Below, one piece after another: positions 41,307 through 49,270 of a stretch of DNA of 64,000 bases. Within the stretch, counting starts at the first letter, position 1. Every line of letters starts with the position of its first letter. The notes under the pieces were generated by a model. That model worked only from the letters and a program-made list of their open reading frames with translations. It did not search any database and had not been told where the DNA came from. The stretch comes from Pedobacter kyungheensis (GTDB lineage: Bacteria; Bacteroidota; Bacteroidia; Sphingobacteriales; Sphingobacteriaceae): positions 124,001 through 188,000 of the forward strand of contig NZ_JSYN01000027.1 of NCBI RefSeq assembly GCF_000812965.1, read 5' to 3'. A program made the translations under genes and the position numbers.

Positions 41307-41358
41307 ATGCGATAAAATCGCTTTGCTATTTAAGCACTCGTTAAAAACGAGCGCAAGC
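41307..41358. repeat. REP-like double hairpin (GCGAT-ATCGC, CTCGTT-AACGAG)
   Basis: Two small hairpins stand close together, with stems GCGAT/ATCGC (41309-41321) and CTCGTT/AACGAG (41337-41351). Near-identical elements lie at 41753-41805, 51523-51582 and 51909-51975. Confidence 0.75.
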
Positions 41359-41365
41359 TGCAATC

Positions 41366-41635
41366 TTTAACCACAGAGGAAACAGAGGCAAAGCACAGAG
41401 TGCACGAAGTTTTTAAGTGCAGTGAGTCTCTTAATAGGTCTTTGTGGCGAAAAAATATTACTCCTTTTCTCTGTGCAAACTTAGCGTCCTGTGTAGTAAA
41501 TTTAACCACAGAGCAAACAGAGGCAAAGCACAGAGTGCACGAAGTTTTTAAGTGCAGTGAGTCTCTTAATAGGTCTTTGTGGCGAAAAAATATTACTCCT
41601 TTTCTCTGTGCAAACTTAGCGTCCTGTGTAGTAAA
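41366..41635 (+). repeat. Tandem duplication of a 135-bp unit
   Basis: The units 41366-41500 and 41501-41635 differ at a single position. Each unit begins TTTAACCACAGAG and contains CTTTGTGGCG and TCTCTGTGCAAAC, so the ends are partly inverted to each other. The near-identity points to a recent duplication. Confidence 0.9.
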
Positions 41636-41752
41636 TTTAACCACAGAGCAAACAGAGGTAAGGCACAGAGGTCACGAAGTTATATTGTTGTGAGTATCAT
41701 TGTGTACTTAGAGTCTTTGTGGTAAAAAATAGTGTTTCTTGAGCTATATAAA

Positions 41753-41805
41753 GTGCGATAGAATCGCATTGCTATTTATGCACTCGTTAAAAACGAGCGC
41801 AAGCG
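41753..41805. repeat. REP-like double hairpin, second copy
   Basis: This is the same element as 41307-41358, with stems at 41755-41767 and 41783-41797. It ends 100 bases before the stop of the kinase gene. Confidence 0.75.
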
Positions 41806-41906
41806 ACGAAATGTTGTGGGCCTCTTTTGTGTTTTCTTTGTGGTGGAAAAATATTACTCTTTTTCTCTGTGCAAACTTTGTGCACTCTGTGGTAAAATGA
41901 AAAAGA

Positions 41907-43655
41907 CTATGCCACCGGCAGCGTAAAACAGAACTTACTACCCTCGCCAAGGGCACTTACCACCCATATTTTTCCCTGTTCGGCTTCGATGAAATCTTTA
42001 GAAATGGCCAGGCCTAAACCAGAGCCCGATTTGTTCTGCCCATCAGTTGGCACCTGAAAATAGCGATCAAACAAACGTTTCTGGTATTTCTCTTCTATGC
42101 CTTTTCCAAAATCCTGAACCGAAAACTGGATAAACTGATCTTTTTGAAAAACATCGATAATTACCTTCGATTTCTCTGCGCTGTAGCGGAGGGCATTAGA
42201 CAAGAAATTAACCATTACCCAGGCTGTTTTTTGAATATCGGCATACACATTTGGCAGGTTTAGATCGCAGTTTAAACTTAGTTGAATAGATTTTTGCTCA
42301 GCCTGAAATTTAACGGCCTCAATAGCATACTGCACAATAGCCTCCGGACTGGTAATGGCAAAATTCAGTTTCAGGTTACCAGTTTCTACCTGCGAAAGGT
42401 CGAGCAACTCGCTGGTAATTTTCAGAAGCCGGTCGCTATCTTCTTTAATGTGGGTGAGCAACTCCTGTTGTTCTTCATTCATATTGCCTACCCGAGAATC
42501 ATTAAGTAGTTTTAAGCTCATTTTAATAGAAGATAGTGGTGTTTTTAACTCATGCGAAACAGTTGCAATGAAGTTCGTTTTCGCCTCATCGAGCTCCTTA
42601 AATTGAGTAATGTTTTTCAGGATATATACGCTGCCAGCTGATTTGGTGGCTGAAATTAGCGTATCATCACCTTGTTCTTCATAATTGGGGATGATAATTT
42701 CGCGGTTTTCGAGCTGGAAATAAGATTCTTTGTCATCGGCATAAATTTTTAAAGTATGCTCGTTGGTATCTGGTTTAATAATCCTTTTCAAGAGTTCGTT
42801 TTTCTGAACCAGTTCAGTTACATTCTGCCCAATAATTTTATCACCATCCAAACCCATCAGTTTTGCAGCAAGGTGATTTAAAAAGAGTATTTCTCCTTTT
42901 TCATTGAGGCCAATAATGGCATCCTGCATTTGCGCAATAATGGCTTCAATCCTAAGCTTTTCTGATTTAATGGTAGATAGGTTACTGTTTTCCCATTCAT
43001 TCAATTTCACCACCATACCGTTAAACGAATCGGCCAGTTCGGTAAATTCGTCATCATTTTCGAAATGCAGGCGTTGTTTATAATTTTTGCGGCTAATCTG
43101 TTTAATAGCAGCACCAAACTCAGCTAATGGATTAGCCACAAAACCCGGAAAGTTGACGATAAAAGTAAACAGGATGATGAAGCTCAGCGTAGCCGCAATC
43201 ATGATATAGAGGTTAGCCCTCGAAGAAGTTTCGTTGGCACGCTCATTTTTATCGTAAATGGCTGCCAGGTTTACCTGTTCAATCTCGTGTAAAGCAGTTC
43301 GTATGTTTTTTAAACTATTTCCGTTAGTCGCTGTAGCAGATGGATCATTTAACACTTTATAGGCACTTTGGAGCTTTAAGAAAGCTGTTCTTTCACCTTG
43401 TTCGGTAATATTCTGGCTTTCGTTATTTAAGTTTTCTACAAATGTCAGGCGCTGTGCTTCGCTTAAGGGAAAGTTATTTTGGTCTATAACCTTGCGCATG
43501 GAGGCTACATATTGCAAAGATTTGTAGTTGTCTTTCAAAATCATTTTCGATTTATCCGAAAGCTCATTCAGGAAGAATAAGGCTATTAAGCCAAAGGATA
43601 AGACAATGATGAAGAGAAAGCCGAATCCGAGACGAAGCTTGGTTTTTATTTTCAT
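41907..43655 (-). CDS. PAS/HAMP sensor histidine kinase of the kdp locus
   Basis: The start at 43655 gives 582 residues; the longer frame begins in repeat DNA. Two membrane helices (about 10-30 and 148-172) enclose a periplasmic helical region. A HAMP-like segment (about 170-220), a PAS domain (about 240-350), His368 in FIATVSHELKTPLSS and the ATPase boxes VNFLSNALRYS, GKGIEEKYQ and GLGLAISKD follow. It is the second half of a split KdpD-type sensor system. No response regulator is encoded next to it. A 200-bp repeat-like gap separates it from the KdpD sensor part. Confidence 0.9.
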   Translation of the reverse strand: MKIKTKLRLGFGFLFIIVLSFGLIALFFLNELSDKSKMILKDNYKSLQYVASMRKVIDQNNFPLSEAQRLTFVENLNNESQNITEQGERTAFLKLQSAYKVLNDPSATATNGNSLKNIRTALHEIEQVNLAAIYDKNERANETSSRANLYIMIAATLSFIILFTFIVNFPGFVANPLAEFGAAIKQISRKNYKQRLHFENDDEFTELADSFNGMVVKLNEWENSNLSTIKSEKLRIEAIIAQMQDAIIGLNEKGEILFLNHLAAKLMGLDGDKIIGQNVTELVQKNELLKRIIKPDTNEHTLKIYADDKESYFQLENREIIIPNYEEQGDDTLISATKSAGSVYILKNITQFKELDEAKTNFIATVSHELKTPLSSIKMSLKLLNDSRVGNMNEEQQELLTHIKEDSDRLLKITSELLDLSQVETGNLKLNFAITSPEAIVQYAIEAVKFQAEQKSIQLSLNCDLNLPNVYADIQKTAWVMVNFLSNALRYSAEKSKVIIDVFQKDQFIQFSVQDFGKGIEEKYQKRLFDRYFQVPTDGQNKSGSGLGLAISKDFIEAEQGKIWVVSALGEGSKFCFTLPVA

Positions 43656-43668
43656 GACATTTTTTATT

Positions 43669-43852
43669 AACCGCAAAGGACGGAAAGTTTTTCGCAAAGG
43701 GCTCAAAGGTTTTATCATACATCATGAGCTATTACGTCTTCTCCTCAGCCTTTACCTATTATTCATTTATTATTATCCGCAACGGGCAGTGGTTAGGTGA
43801 ATTGAACCAAAACTTGGCGTGCTTTGCGCCATGCTCAGCGCCCTTTGCGGTT
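43669..43852. repeat. Inverted CCGCAAAGG element inside the kdp operon
   Basis: Eleven-base perfect inverted ends (AACCGCAAAGG 43669-43679, CCTTTGCGGTT 43842-43852) enclose about 160 bases with no gene. Similar CCGCAAAGG ends border the repeat region at 51.4-52.2 kb. Confidence 0.65.
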
Positions 43853-43854
43853 TA

Positions 43855-44979
43855 TTAAGACAGTATCACCAGATCTATTTCCTGGCTGGCTAAATTACGC
43901 AACAATTGATTAAAAATTGCCGTTCGAAGAATGACCTGAAAAATATTTAAATGGGGTTTTCCGATGCATATAGTGGTAATTTCCTTTTCGGTAGCTGTAT
44001 TAATTATGGTTTGGGTAATCTGGTTGCTTTTGATCTTAATCACTTCGGCACCTAGTTCTGTAGCCAGCTTAAAATGGTTAATCAGGTGTCGCTGTTTGTC
44101 TAGTTTAATGCGGTCTAAACTTTCTGCATCACTCTGCACGTACAAGACAATCCAGGGTGAGCGATAGTATGATGCCAGACGAGCAGTTTTTCTAATCACC
44201 ACACCGGCGGTTTCGGCATTGGATGAAATACAGGCCATAAAATGTTCGGGACGAAGCTTAATCGATTTGGGAATTTCGGTCTGTATTTTTCTTTCCACCT
44301 GATGTACCACTTCTTTGAGGGCCAGTTCGCGGAGTTGTAAAATTTTATCGGCCTGAAAAAAATTACCCAACGCACTTTCGATCTTGGTTTTATCATAAAT
44401 CTTACCTTCTTTTAAACGGGTAACCAGTTCATCGGCTGTTAAATCGATGTTTACAATTTCATCGGCAATCTGCAATATTTTATCGGGGATGCGTTCAGTA
44501 ATCTGGATACCGGTTATTTGCTCAACTTCTTCATTTATGCTTTCCAGGTGCTGAATGTTAACTGCCGAAATAACACTGATTCCGGCTTCGAGCAAATCGA
44601 AAACATCCTGCCAGCGTTTGGTATTTTTGCTGCCTTCTGCATTGGTGTGCGCCAGCTCATCAACCACCACAATTTCGGGGTGACGGTTTAAAATACCCTG
44701 CAAGTCCATTTCATCTATTTCCTTACCCCGGTAAAAGATATTTTTGCGTGCAATTAAAGGTAAGCCGGCCACAAGTGCTTCGGTTTCGACCCTCTTATGG
44801 GTTTCAACATAGCCAATGCAAACATCTATACCACCACGTAAAAGGGCATGGGCTTCCTGTAGCATCCGGTAGGTTTTGCCTACGCCGGCGCTCATCCCAA
44901 TGTAGATTTTGAGTTTTCCTCTTCTCGATTTTTTAATCAGCTCGAGGAAATGTTTAACCGAATCTTCTTTTTCTAACAT
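43855..44979 (-). CDS. kdpD: KdpD sensor part (KdpD domain plus USP domain) without kinase
   Basis: The 374-residue protein carries the N-terminal part of KdpD: the Walker-like GMSAGVGKT (28-36), the VVDELAHTNAEGS segment (106-117) and a universal-stress-protein domain (about 250-374, ACISSNAETAGVVIRKTARLA). The membrane helices and the kinase core of E. coli KdpD are absent and encoded separately in the next gene. It is cytoplasmic and senses K+ or ATP. This split form is known from Bacteroidota. Confidence 0.92.
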   Translation of the reverse strand: MLEKEDSVKHFLELIKKSRRGKLKIYIGMSAGVGKTYRMLQEAHALLRGGIDVCIGYVETHKRVETEALVAGLPLIARKNIFYRGKEIDEMDLQGILNRHPEIVVVDELAHTNAEGSKNTKRWQDVFDLLEAGISVISAVNIQHLESINEEVEQITGIQITERIPDKILQIADEIVNIDLTADELVTRLKEGKIYDKTKIESALGNFFQADKILQLRELALKEVVHQVERKIQTEIPKSIKLRPEHFMACISSNAETAGVVIRKTARLASYYRSPWIVLYVQSDAESLDRIKLDKQRHLINHFKLATELGAEVIKIKSNQITQTIINTATEKEITTICIGKPHLNIFQVILRTAIFNQLLRNLASQEIDLVILS

Positions 44980-45012
44980 GGTTGTTGATGTAATTGTAAT
45001 TTACTTAATCTA

Positions 45013-45270
45013 TTACCATTGTATCGCTATAATGTGCTCATTTACGAGTACGCACACACACAAGGTGAAAAGAAATACTCCTGAGAGGATCATGACGAGT
45101 TTATACAGTTTAGCCCTTTGCATGGCCAGTAGCATTTCTTTTCTGTTGTTGCTTAAACGGGTGTAAAGCCGCTTCAGTTTTTCGGCTTTTTTGCGGTGCT
45201 TTAGAACTATAAAAGAGATACCACTGGCTAAGAGTAGTATGCTGAATAATATTTCGATATATAGTTTCAT
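45013..45270 (-). CDS. Small two-helix membrane protein in the kdp operon
   Basis: This 85-residue frame has two hydrophobic segments (ILFSILLLASGISFIVL near 7-23 and YKLVMILSGVFLFTLCVCVLV near 56-76). A Lys/Arg-rich linker (RKKAEKLKRLYTRLSNNRKE) joins them. It fills the gap between the porin and KdpD genes exactly, which favours a real gene. No family was recognised. It could tune the transporter or the sensor, but this is a guess. Confidence 0.6.
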   Translation of the reverse strand: MKLYIEILFSILLLASGISFIVLKHRKKAEKLKRLYTRLSNNRKEMLLAMQRAKLYKLVMILSGVFLFTLCVCVLVNEHIIAIQW

Positions 45271-45325
45271 CTCATTGGAAATTGAGTATCACCCTAATGA
45301 TTTGCAATAGGGTGATACGGTTTAT

Positions 45326-46396
45326 TTAAAACGCTACAGCAATACTTGCCGTTAAAGTAGTATTGGCATTTACAGCGTTGCCTTCGCGGCTAAAAATTTT
45401 ATCCTTACTATCAAAAGTTTTACCTTCTAATCTGATTACTGCATTTGAAATTGGTGCGTAATCTAAGTTGAGCGAATAACCTTTGGTTTTAAAACCATTT
45501 GGTGTACCGGTAGCAATAAACACCCCGTTTTTATCTTCATAATATTCAAACCGGCCGGCAACAGCCCATTTATCGGCAAATTTGTATTGTGCAATAACCA
45601 CAGGCGAAAGTACTTCGTTTTTATGGCTGCTACCTTTTGCCTTTTGTTGTGTGCCGTAATCAAAGCCCAGGGTTAAGCCAAATTTATCGGTCACCTGAAA
45701 AACACCATAAACATTGTGGTAGAAGCGGTTTACACGAACCGAATCTGCACCTTCCGTACCTAAATAATTGCTGTAGTTTACCGTAATTTTATCAGTAGGT
45801 TTCCACGTGAGTTGCACACCGCCGGCAGGTTTATTATTGCCATCAGTACGGGTAATTCTTTGCCATCCGTTGAGGTAGAGTAGGGTCGCGGTAAGTTTTC
45901 CATCCTGGGTACCGTAGGTAAGTTTAGCGCCCGATTCGTAATAAGGGGTGTTTTCTGAAGCGATATTCCGGGTAAGTACCCAGCAATCTTTAGAAACAGC
46001 ACTTTCGAAACCAATGTGTGATGCGAATACTCCGGCATCAATCCACAGGTTTTCGGTTTTGGAAAGTTTAACACCTGCGTTGGCTTCGAAGATATTTTTT
46101 AACACGCCGGGTTCGGCCGATAGGTTGGCATTGGCATAAGTACCTGCCATTACAGCCAGGTTGGCACGGATATTCCCGCTATCATAAGCTGCTTTAATGA
46201 AACCTAAATTTAAGTTTACCTCGTTGGCCCTGTTGTGCGAATATATAAATGCCGGACGGTTATGATCGGCTGGTTTGTTAAAGTCGTAACCGTAGTAAGT
46301 TTCTAAATAACCGGAGAATTTAACTTTTGGTTCGTTTTGTGCAAATGCACTTACTGTTGCTGTTAATGTGGTAATAAGGGTGATTAATTTTTTCAT
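45326..46396 (-). CDS. Outer-membrane porin (BBP2/OmpL-like) of the kdp operon
   Basis: The ATG at 46396 (MKKLITLITT) gives 356 residues with a signal peptide ending VSAFAQ; the longer frame adds 19 residues before it. The rest is a beta-barrel: alternating short strands, many Tyr/Asn/Gly, KFSGYLETYYGYDF at the start and a terminal aromatic strand (TLTASIAVAF, ending in Phe). Porins of this putative beta-barrel type are frequent in Bacteroidota kdp operons. It may let K+ cross the outer membrane for the high-affinity pump. Confidence 0.85.
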   Translation of the reverse strand: MKKLITLITTLTATVSAFAQNEPKVKFSGYLETYYGYDFNKPADHNRPAFIYSHNRANEVNLNLGFIKAAYDSGNIRANLAVMAGTYANANLSAEPGVLKNIFEANAGVKLSKTENLWIDAGVFASHIGFESAVSKDCWVLTRNIASENTPYYESGAKLTYGTQDGKLTATLLYLNGWQRITRTDGNNKPAGGVQLTWKPTDKITVNYSNYLGTEGADSVRVNRFYHNVYGVFQVTDKFGLTLGFDYGTQQKAKGSSHKNEVLSPVVIAQYKFADKWAVAGRFEYYEDKNGVFIATGTPNGFKTKGYSLNLDYAPISNAVIRLEGKTFDSKDKIFSREGNAVNANTTLTASIAVAF

Positions 46397-46500
46397 GGAG
46401 TGATTACACTGATTTTTATTGTGATTTAAAGTAATTACCAGCCCGATGGTCATTCCCGAACAGGCGGTAATCTTAATGCATGGTCTTTATGATTGATCAA

Positions 46501-47061
46501 TTAAAGATTATCTAAAGCCAGGTTTAACTTTAATACATTTACCGATGAGGGGCCAAACAAACCCATCAGTGGTTTTAAAGTATTCATGGCTACCAGTTCT
46601 TTTACTTTTTTCTCGTCTATTTTTCTGGCTTTGGCTACCCTGGCAATTTGTATAGCAGCGCCTTGCTCAGAAATATTGGGGTCTAAACCACTGCCTGATG
46701 CCGTAACCATATCTGCCGGGATATCTGATTTCTTAAGTCCGGGATTATATTTTAAAAGGGCATCTATTCTCGATTGAACTTCTTTTAAGTAATCGGGATT
46801 GGAAGGGCCTTTGTTCGAACCTGCAGAACCCGCTGCATTGTAAGCCACTGCCGATGGCCGTCCCCAAAAATATTCGGGTTTGGTAAACGACTGACCGAGC
46901 ATGGCGTAGCCAACTGTTTTTCCGTTTTTAACAATTTTTTCGCCTCCTCCCTTGCCTTTAGCGAATTTACCGGCCAGCGCAATGCTGATGGGGTATAAGA
47001 TGCATAACAATACGATTAATACTAAGGTTAAGCGTATAGATGGTATGATGTACTTTTTCAT
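46501..47061 (-). CDS. kdpC: KdpC subunit of the potassium-transporting ATPase
   Basis: The 186-residue protein has one membrane helix (about 9-31) and the KdpC domain: FTKPEYFWGRPSA, SNPDYLKEVQSRIDAL, PADMVTASGSGLDPNIS and QIARVAKARK. It stabilises the KdpA-KdpB complex and increases the ATP affinity of the pump. It is 55 bp downstream of kdpB and 104 bp upstream of the porin gene. Both gaps carry CACTGAT-type short repeats. Confidence 0.95.
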   Translation of the reverse strand: MKKYIIPSIRLTLVLIVLLCILYPISIALAGKFAKGKGGGEKIVKNGKTVGYAMLGQSFTKPEYFWGRPSAVAYNAAGSAGSNKGPSNPDYLKEVQSRIDALLKYNPGLKKSDIPADMVTASGSGLDPNISEQGAAIQIARVAKARKIDEKKVKELVAMNTLKPLMGLFGPSSVNVLKLNLALDNL

Positions 47062-47116
47062 TTTTTTATTGATTACACTGATTTTTACTGTGATTTATAT
47101 GATGACACTGATCTTT

Positions 47117-49144
47117 TTAAATAAATACACCCACTAAAAGATCAATTAACTTAATGCCGATAAAGGGGGCTACAACGCCACCAATGCCATAAATAAAGAG
47201 GTTTCTGCGTAGCAACGCGGTAGCGCCAATGGGTTTGTAGGCCACACCTTTTAACGCCAATGGAATTAAAATCGGGATGATAATGGCATTAAAAATTACC
47301 GCCGACATAATTGCGCTTTCGGGGGTATGAAGTCCCATGATGTTGAGGCTTTGCAAGGCTGGTATTGAAGCAATAAACAAAGCTGGCACTATTGCGAAAT
47401 ACTTGGCCACATCGTTAGCAATAGAGAAGGTGGTGAGTGTACCACGTGTAATCAGCAATTGTTTACCAATTTCAACAATCTCGATCAGCTTAGTAGGATC
47501 GTTATCCAGATCGACCATGTTGCCCGCTTCTTTTGCAGCCTGGGTACCACTGTTCATGGCTACACCAACATCGGCTTGCGCCAGGGCCGGAGCATCATTT
47601 GTTCCATCGCCCATCATGGCTACCAGTTTACCTAAAGCCTGTTCGTCTTTAATGTAGTTCATTTTATCTTCGGGTTTGGCCTCGGCAATAAAATCATCTA
47701 CACCTGCTTTTTCAGCAATGTATTTGGCTGTAAGCGGATTATCGCCGGTAACCATTACCGTTTTAACGCCCATTTTACGCAGCCGTTCAAAACGTTCGCT
47801 AATACCTGGTTTAATAATGTCCTGTAATTCGATTACACCCAGTGCCCTTTCGTTTTCGGCTACAACCAGCGGAGTACCGCCATTGGTGGCAATACTTTTA
47901 ACGTGGTCTTCAATATCAGAAGGGAAGATGTTACCCGCTTTTTCTACCATATTTCGAATCGAATCGAAAGCCCCTTTTCTGATCCTGCGACCATCTTTGG
48001 TATCTAAACCACTGGAGCGTGTTTCGGCTGTAAATTTGATAAAGGTCGAACCTTCGGGGGTAGTTAAACTTTTAAAACCTTGCTCTGCGGCCAGTTCGAT
48101 AATCGATTTACCTTCTGGGGTTTCGTCGGCTAACGAACTCAATACACAAGCATCGGTAAAATCTTTAATGATCACGCCGGCAGTAGGGTAGAAGTTGGTT
48201 GCCTTACGGTTACCAATGGTGATGGTTCCGGTTTTATCTAAAAGTAAAACATCGATATCACCTGCGGTTTCTACTGCTTTACCCGATTTGGTAATTACGT
48301 TAGCCCTCAAAGCCCTGTCCATCCCGGCAATACCAATAGCAGAAAGTAAACCGCCAATAGTAGTTGGAATTAAACATACAAATAGCGAAATTAAAGCTGC
48401 AATGGTGATAGGGGTATTGGCATAATCGGCAAATGGTTTTAAGGTAACGCAAACGATAATGAATACCAGGGTAAAGCTGGCCAAAAGAATGGTTAAAGCA
48501 ATTTCGTTAGGTGTTTTCTGGCGCGAAGCACCTTCAACCAGGGCAATCATTTTGTCCAGAAAGCTTTCGCCCGGTGCAGTGCTTACTTTAACTTTAATCT
48601 CATCTGATAATACCTTTGTACCTCCGGTTACGGATGATTTATCGCCACCCGACTCGCGAATTACAGGAGCTGACTCGCCGGTAATGGCCGATTCATCAAT
48701 AGTAGCAATACCTTCGATAATTTCGCCATCGGTTGGGATGATATCGCCGTTTTCACAGATAAAAATATCGCCTTTCTGCAACTGGCTTGATGAGCGGATT
48801 TCGGTTGTTCCGTTGCTTAGTAATACTTTTGCAGGTGTTTCTTCTCTGGTTTTGCGCAAGCTATCGGCCTGGGCTTTACCTCTGGCTTCGGCAATGGCCT
48901 CGGCAAAATTGGCAAAGAGAACGGTGAGCAATAACACCAAAAAGATGAAGAAGTTGTACAATGCTGAGCCTTGTTCGCTATGGCTAAAAGAATATACCGT
49001 TACGTAAGCCATTACCAGGGTGCCGATTTCGACCGTAAACATAACAGGATTGCGCACCATTACCCGTGGATCGAGTTTGATGAAAGATTGTTTTAATGCA
49101 GTTTGCACTAAAGCAGGTTCGAACAATTTATTATTGGGTTTCAT
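47117..49144 (-). CDS. kdpB: KdpB, P-type ATPase subunit for potassium uptake
   Basis: The 675-residue ATPase has the P-type motifs: TGES at 155-158, the phosphorylation site Asp303 in DKTGT, and GDGTNDAPALAQADVGVAM. The membrane segment LFVCLIPTTIGGLLSAIGI matches KdpB. It hydrolyses ATP to drive K+ uptake through KdpA. The order kdpA-kdpB-kdpC is standard. The gap to kdpA (126 bp) is longer than usual and holds a CACCGAT/CACAGAT repeat. Confidence 0.97.
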   Translation of the reverse strand: MKPNNKLFEPALVQTALKQSFIKLDPRVMVRNPVMFTVEIGTLVMAYVTVYSFSHSEQGSALYNFFIFLVLLLTVLFANFAEAIAEARGKAQADSLRKTREETPAKVLLSNGTTEIRSSSQLQKGDIFICENGDIIPTDGEIIEGIATIDESAITGESAPVIRESGGDKSSVTGGTKVLSDEIKVKVSTAPGESFLDKMIALVEGASRQKTPNEIALTILLASFTLVFIIVCVTLKPFADYANTPITIAALISLFVCLIPTTIGGLLSAIGIAGMDRALRANVITKSGKAVETAGDIDVLLLDKTGTITIGNRKATNFYPTAGVIIKDFTDACVLSSLADETPEGKSIIELAAEQGFKSLTTPEGSTFIKFTAETRSSGLDTKDGRRIRKGAFDSIRNMVEKAGNIFPSDIEDHVKSIATNGGTPLVVAENERALGVIELQDIIKPGISERFERLRKMGVKTVMVTGDNPLTAKYIAEKAGVDDFIAEAKPEDKMNYIKDEQALGKLVAMMGDGTNDAPALAQADVGVAMNSGTQAAKEAGNMVDLDNDPTKLIEIVEIGKQLLITRGTLTTFSIANDVAKYFAIVPALFIASIPALQSLNIMGLHTPESAIMSAVIFNAIIIPILIPLALKGVAYKPIGATALLRRNLFIYGIGGVVAPFIGIKLIDLLVGVFI

Positions 49145-49270
49145 TTTTTTATTTTTTTATGTGATGACACCGATTGGAGTGATTTCACAGATTTGTTTAT
49201 GTATGTAAGGCGTTTGATGGAAGAAAGATGAGGGTCTATGTTCCATCTTCCATCTCACATTTTCCATAAT

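Larger units (their letters stand above)
41172..41906. other. Repeat-rich intergenic region left of the kdp block
   Basis: About 735 bases contain no gene. They are filled with variants of the words CACAGAG and AAACAGAGGCAAAGCACAGAG, a tandem 135-bp duplication (41366-41635), a degenerate copy on each side (about 41198 and 41636-41735) and two REP-like double hairpins. Open frames of about 100 codons on both strands arise from the repeats and are not genes. Confidence 0.75.

Noticed and set aside
41330..41693. Open frames of about 100 codons on both strands in the repeat region
   Set aside because: They are created by the 135-bp tandem duplication; the protein repeats itself exactly and both strands are open, so no coding selection is shown.
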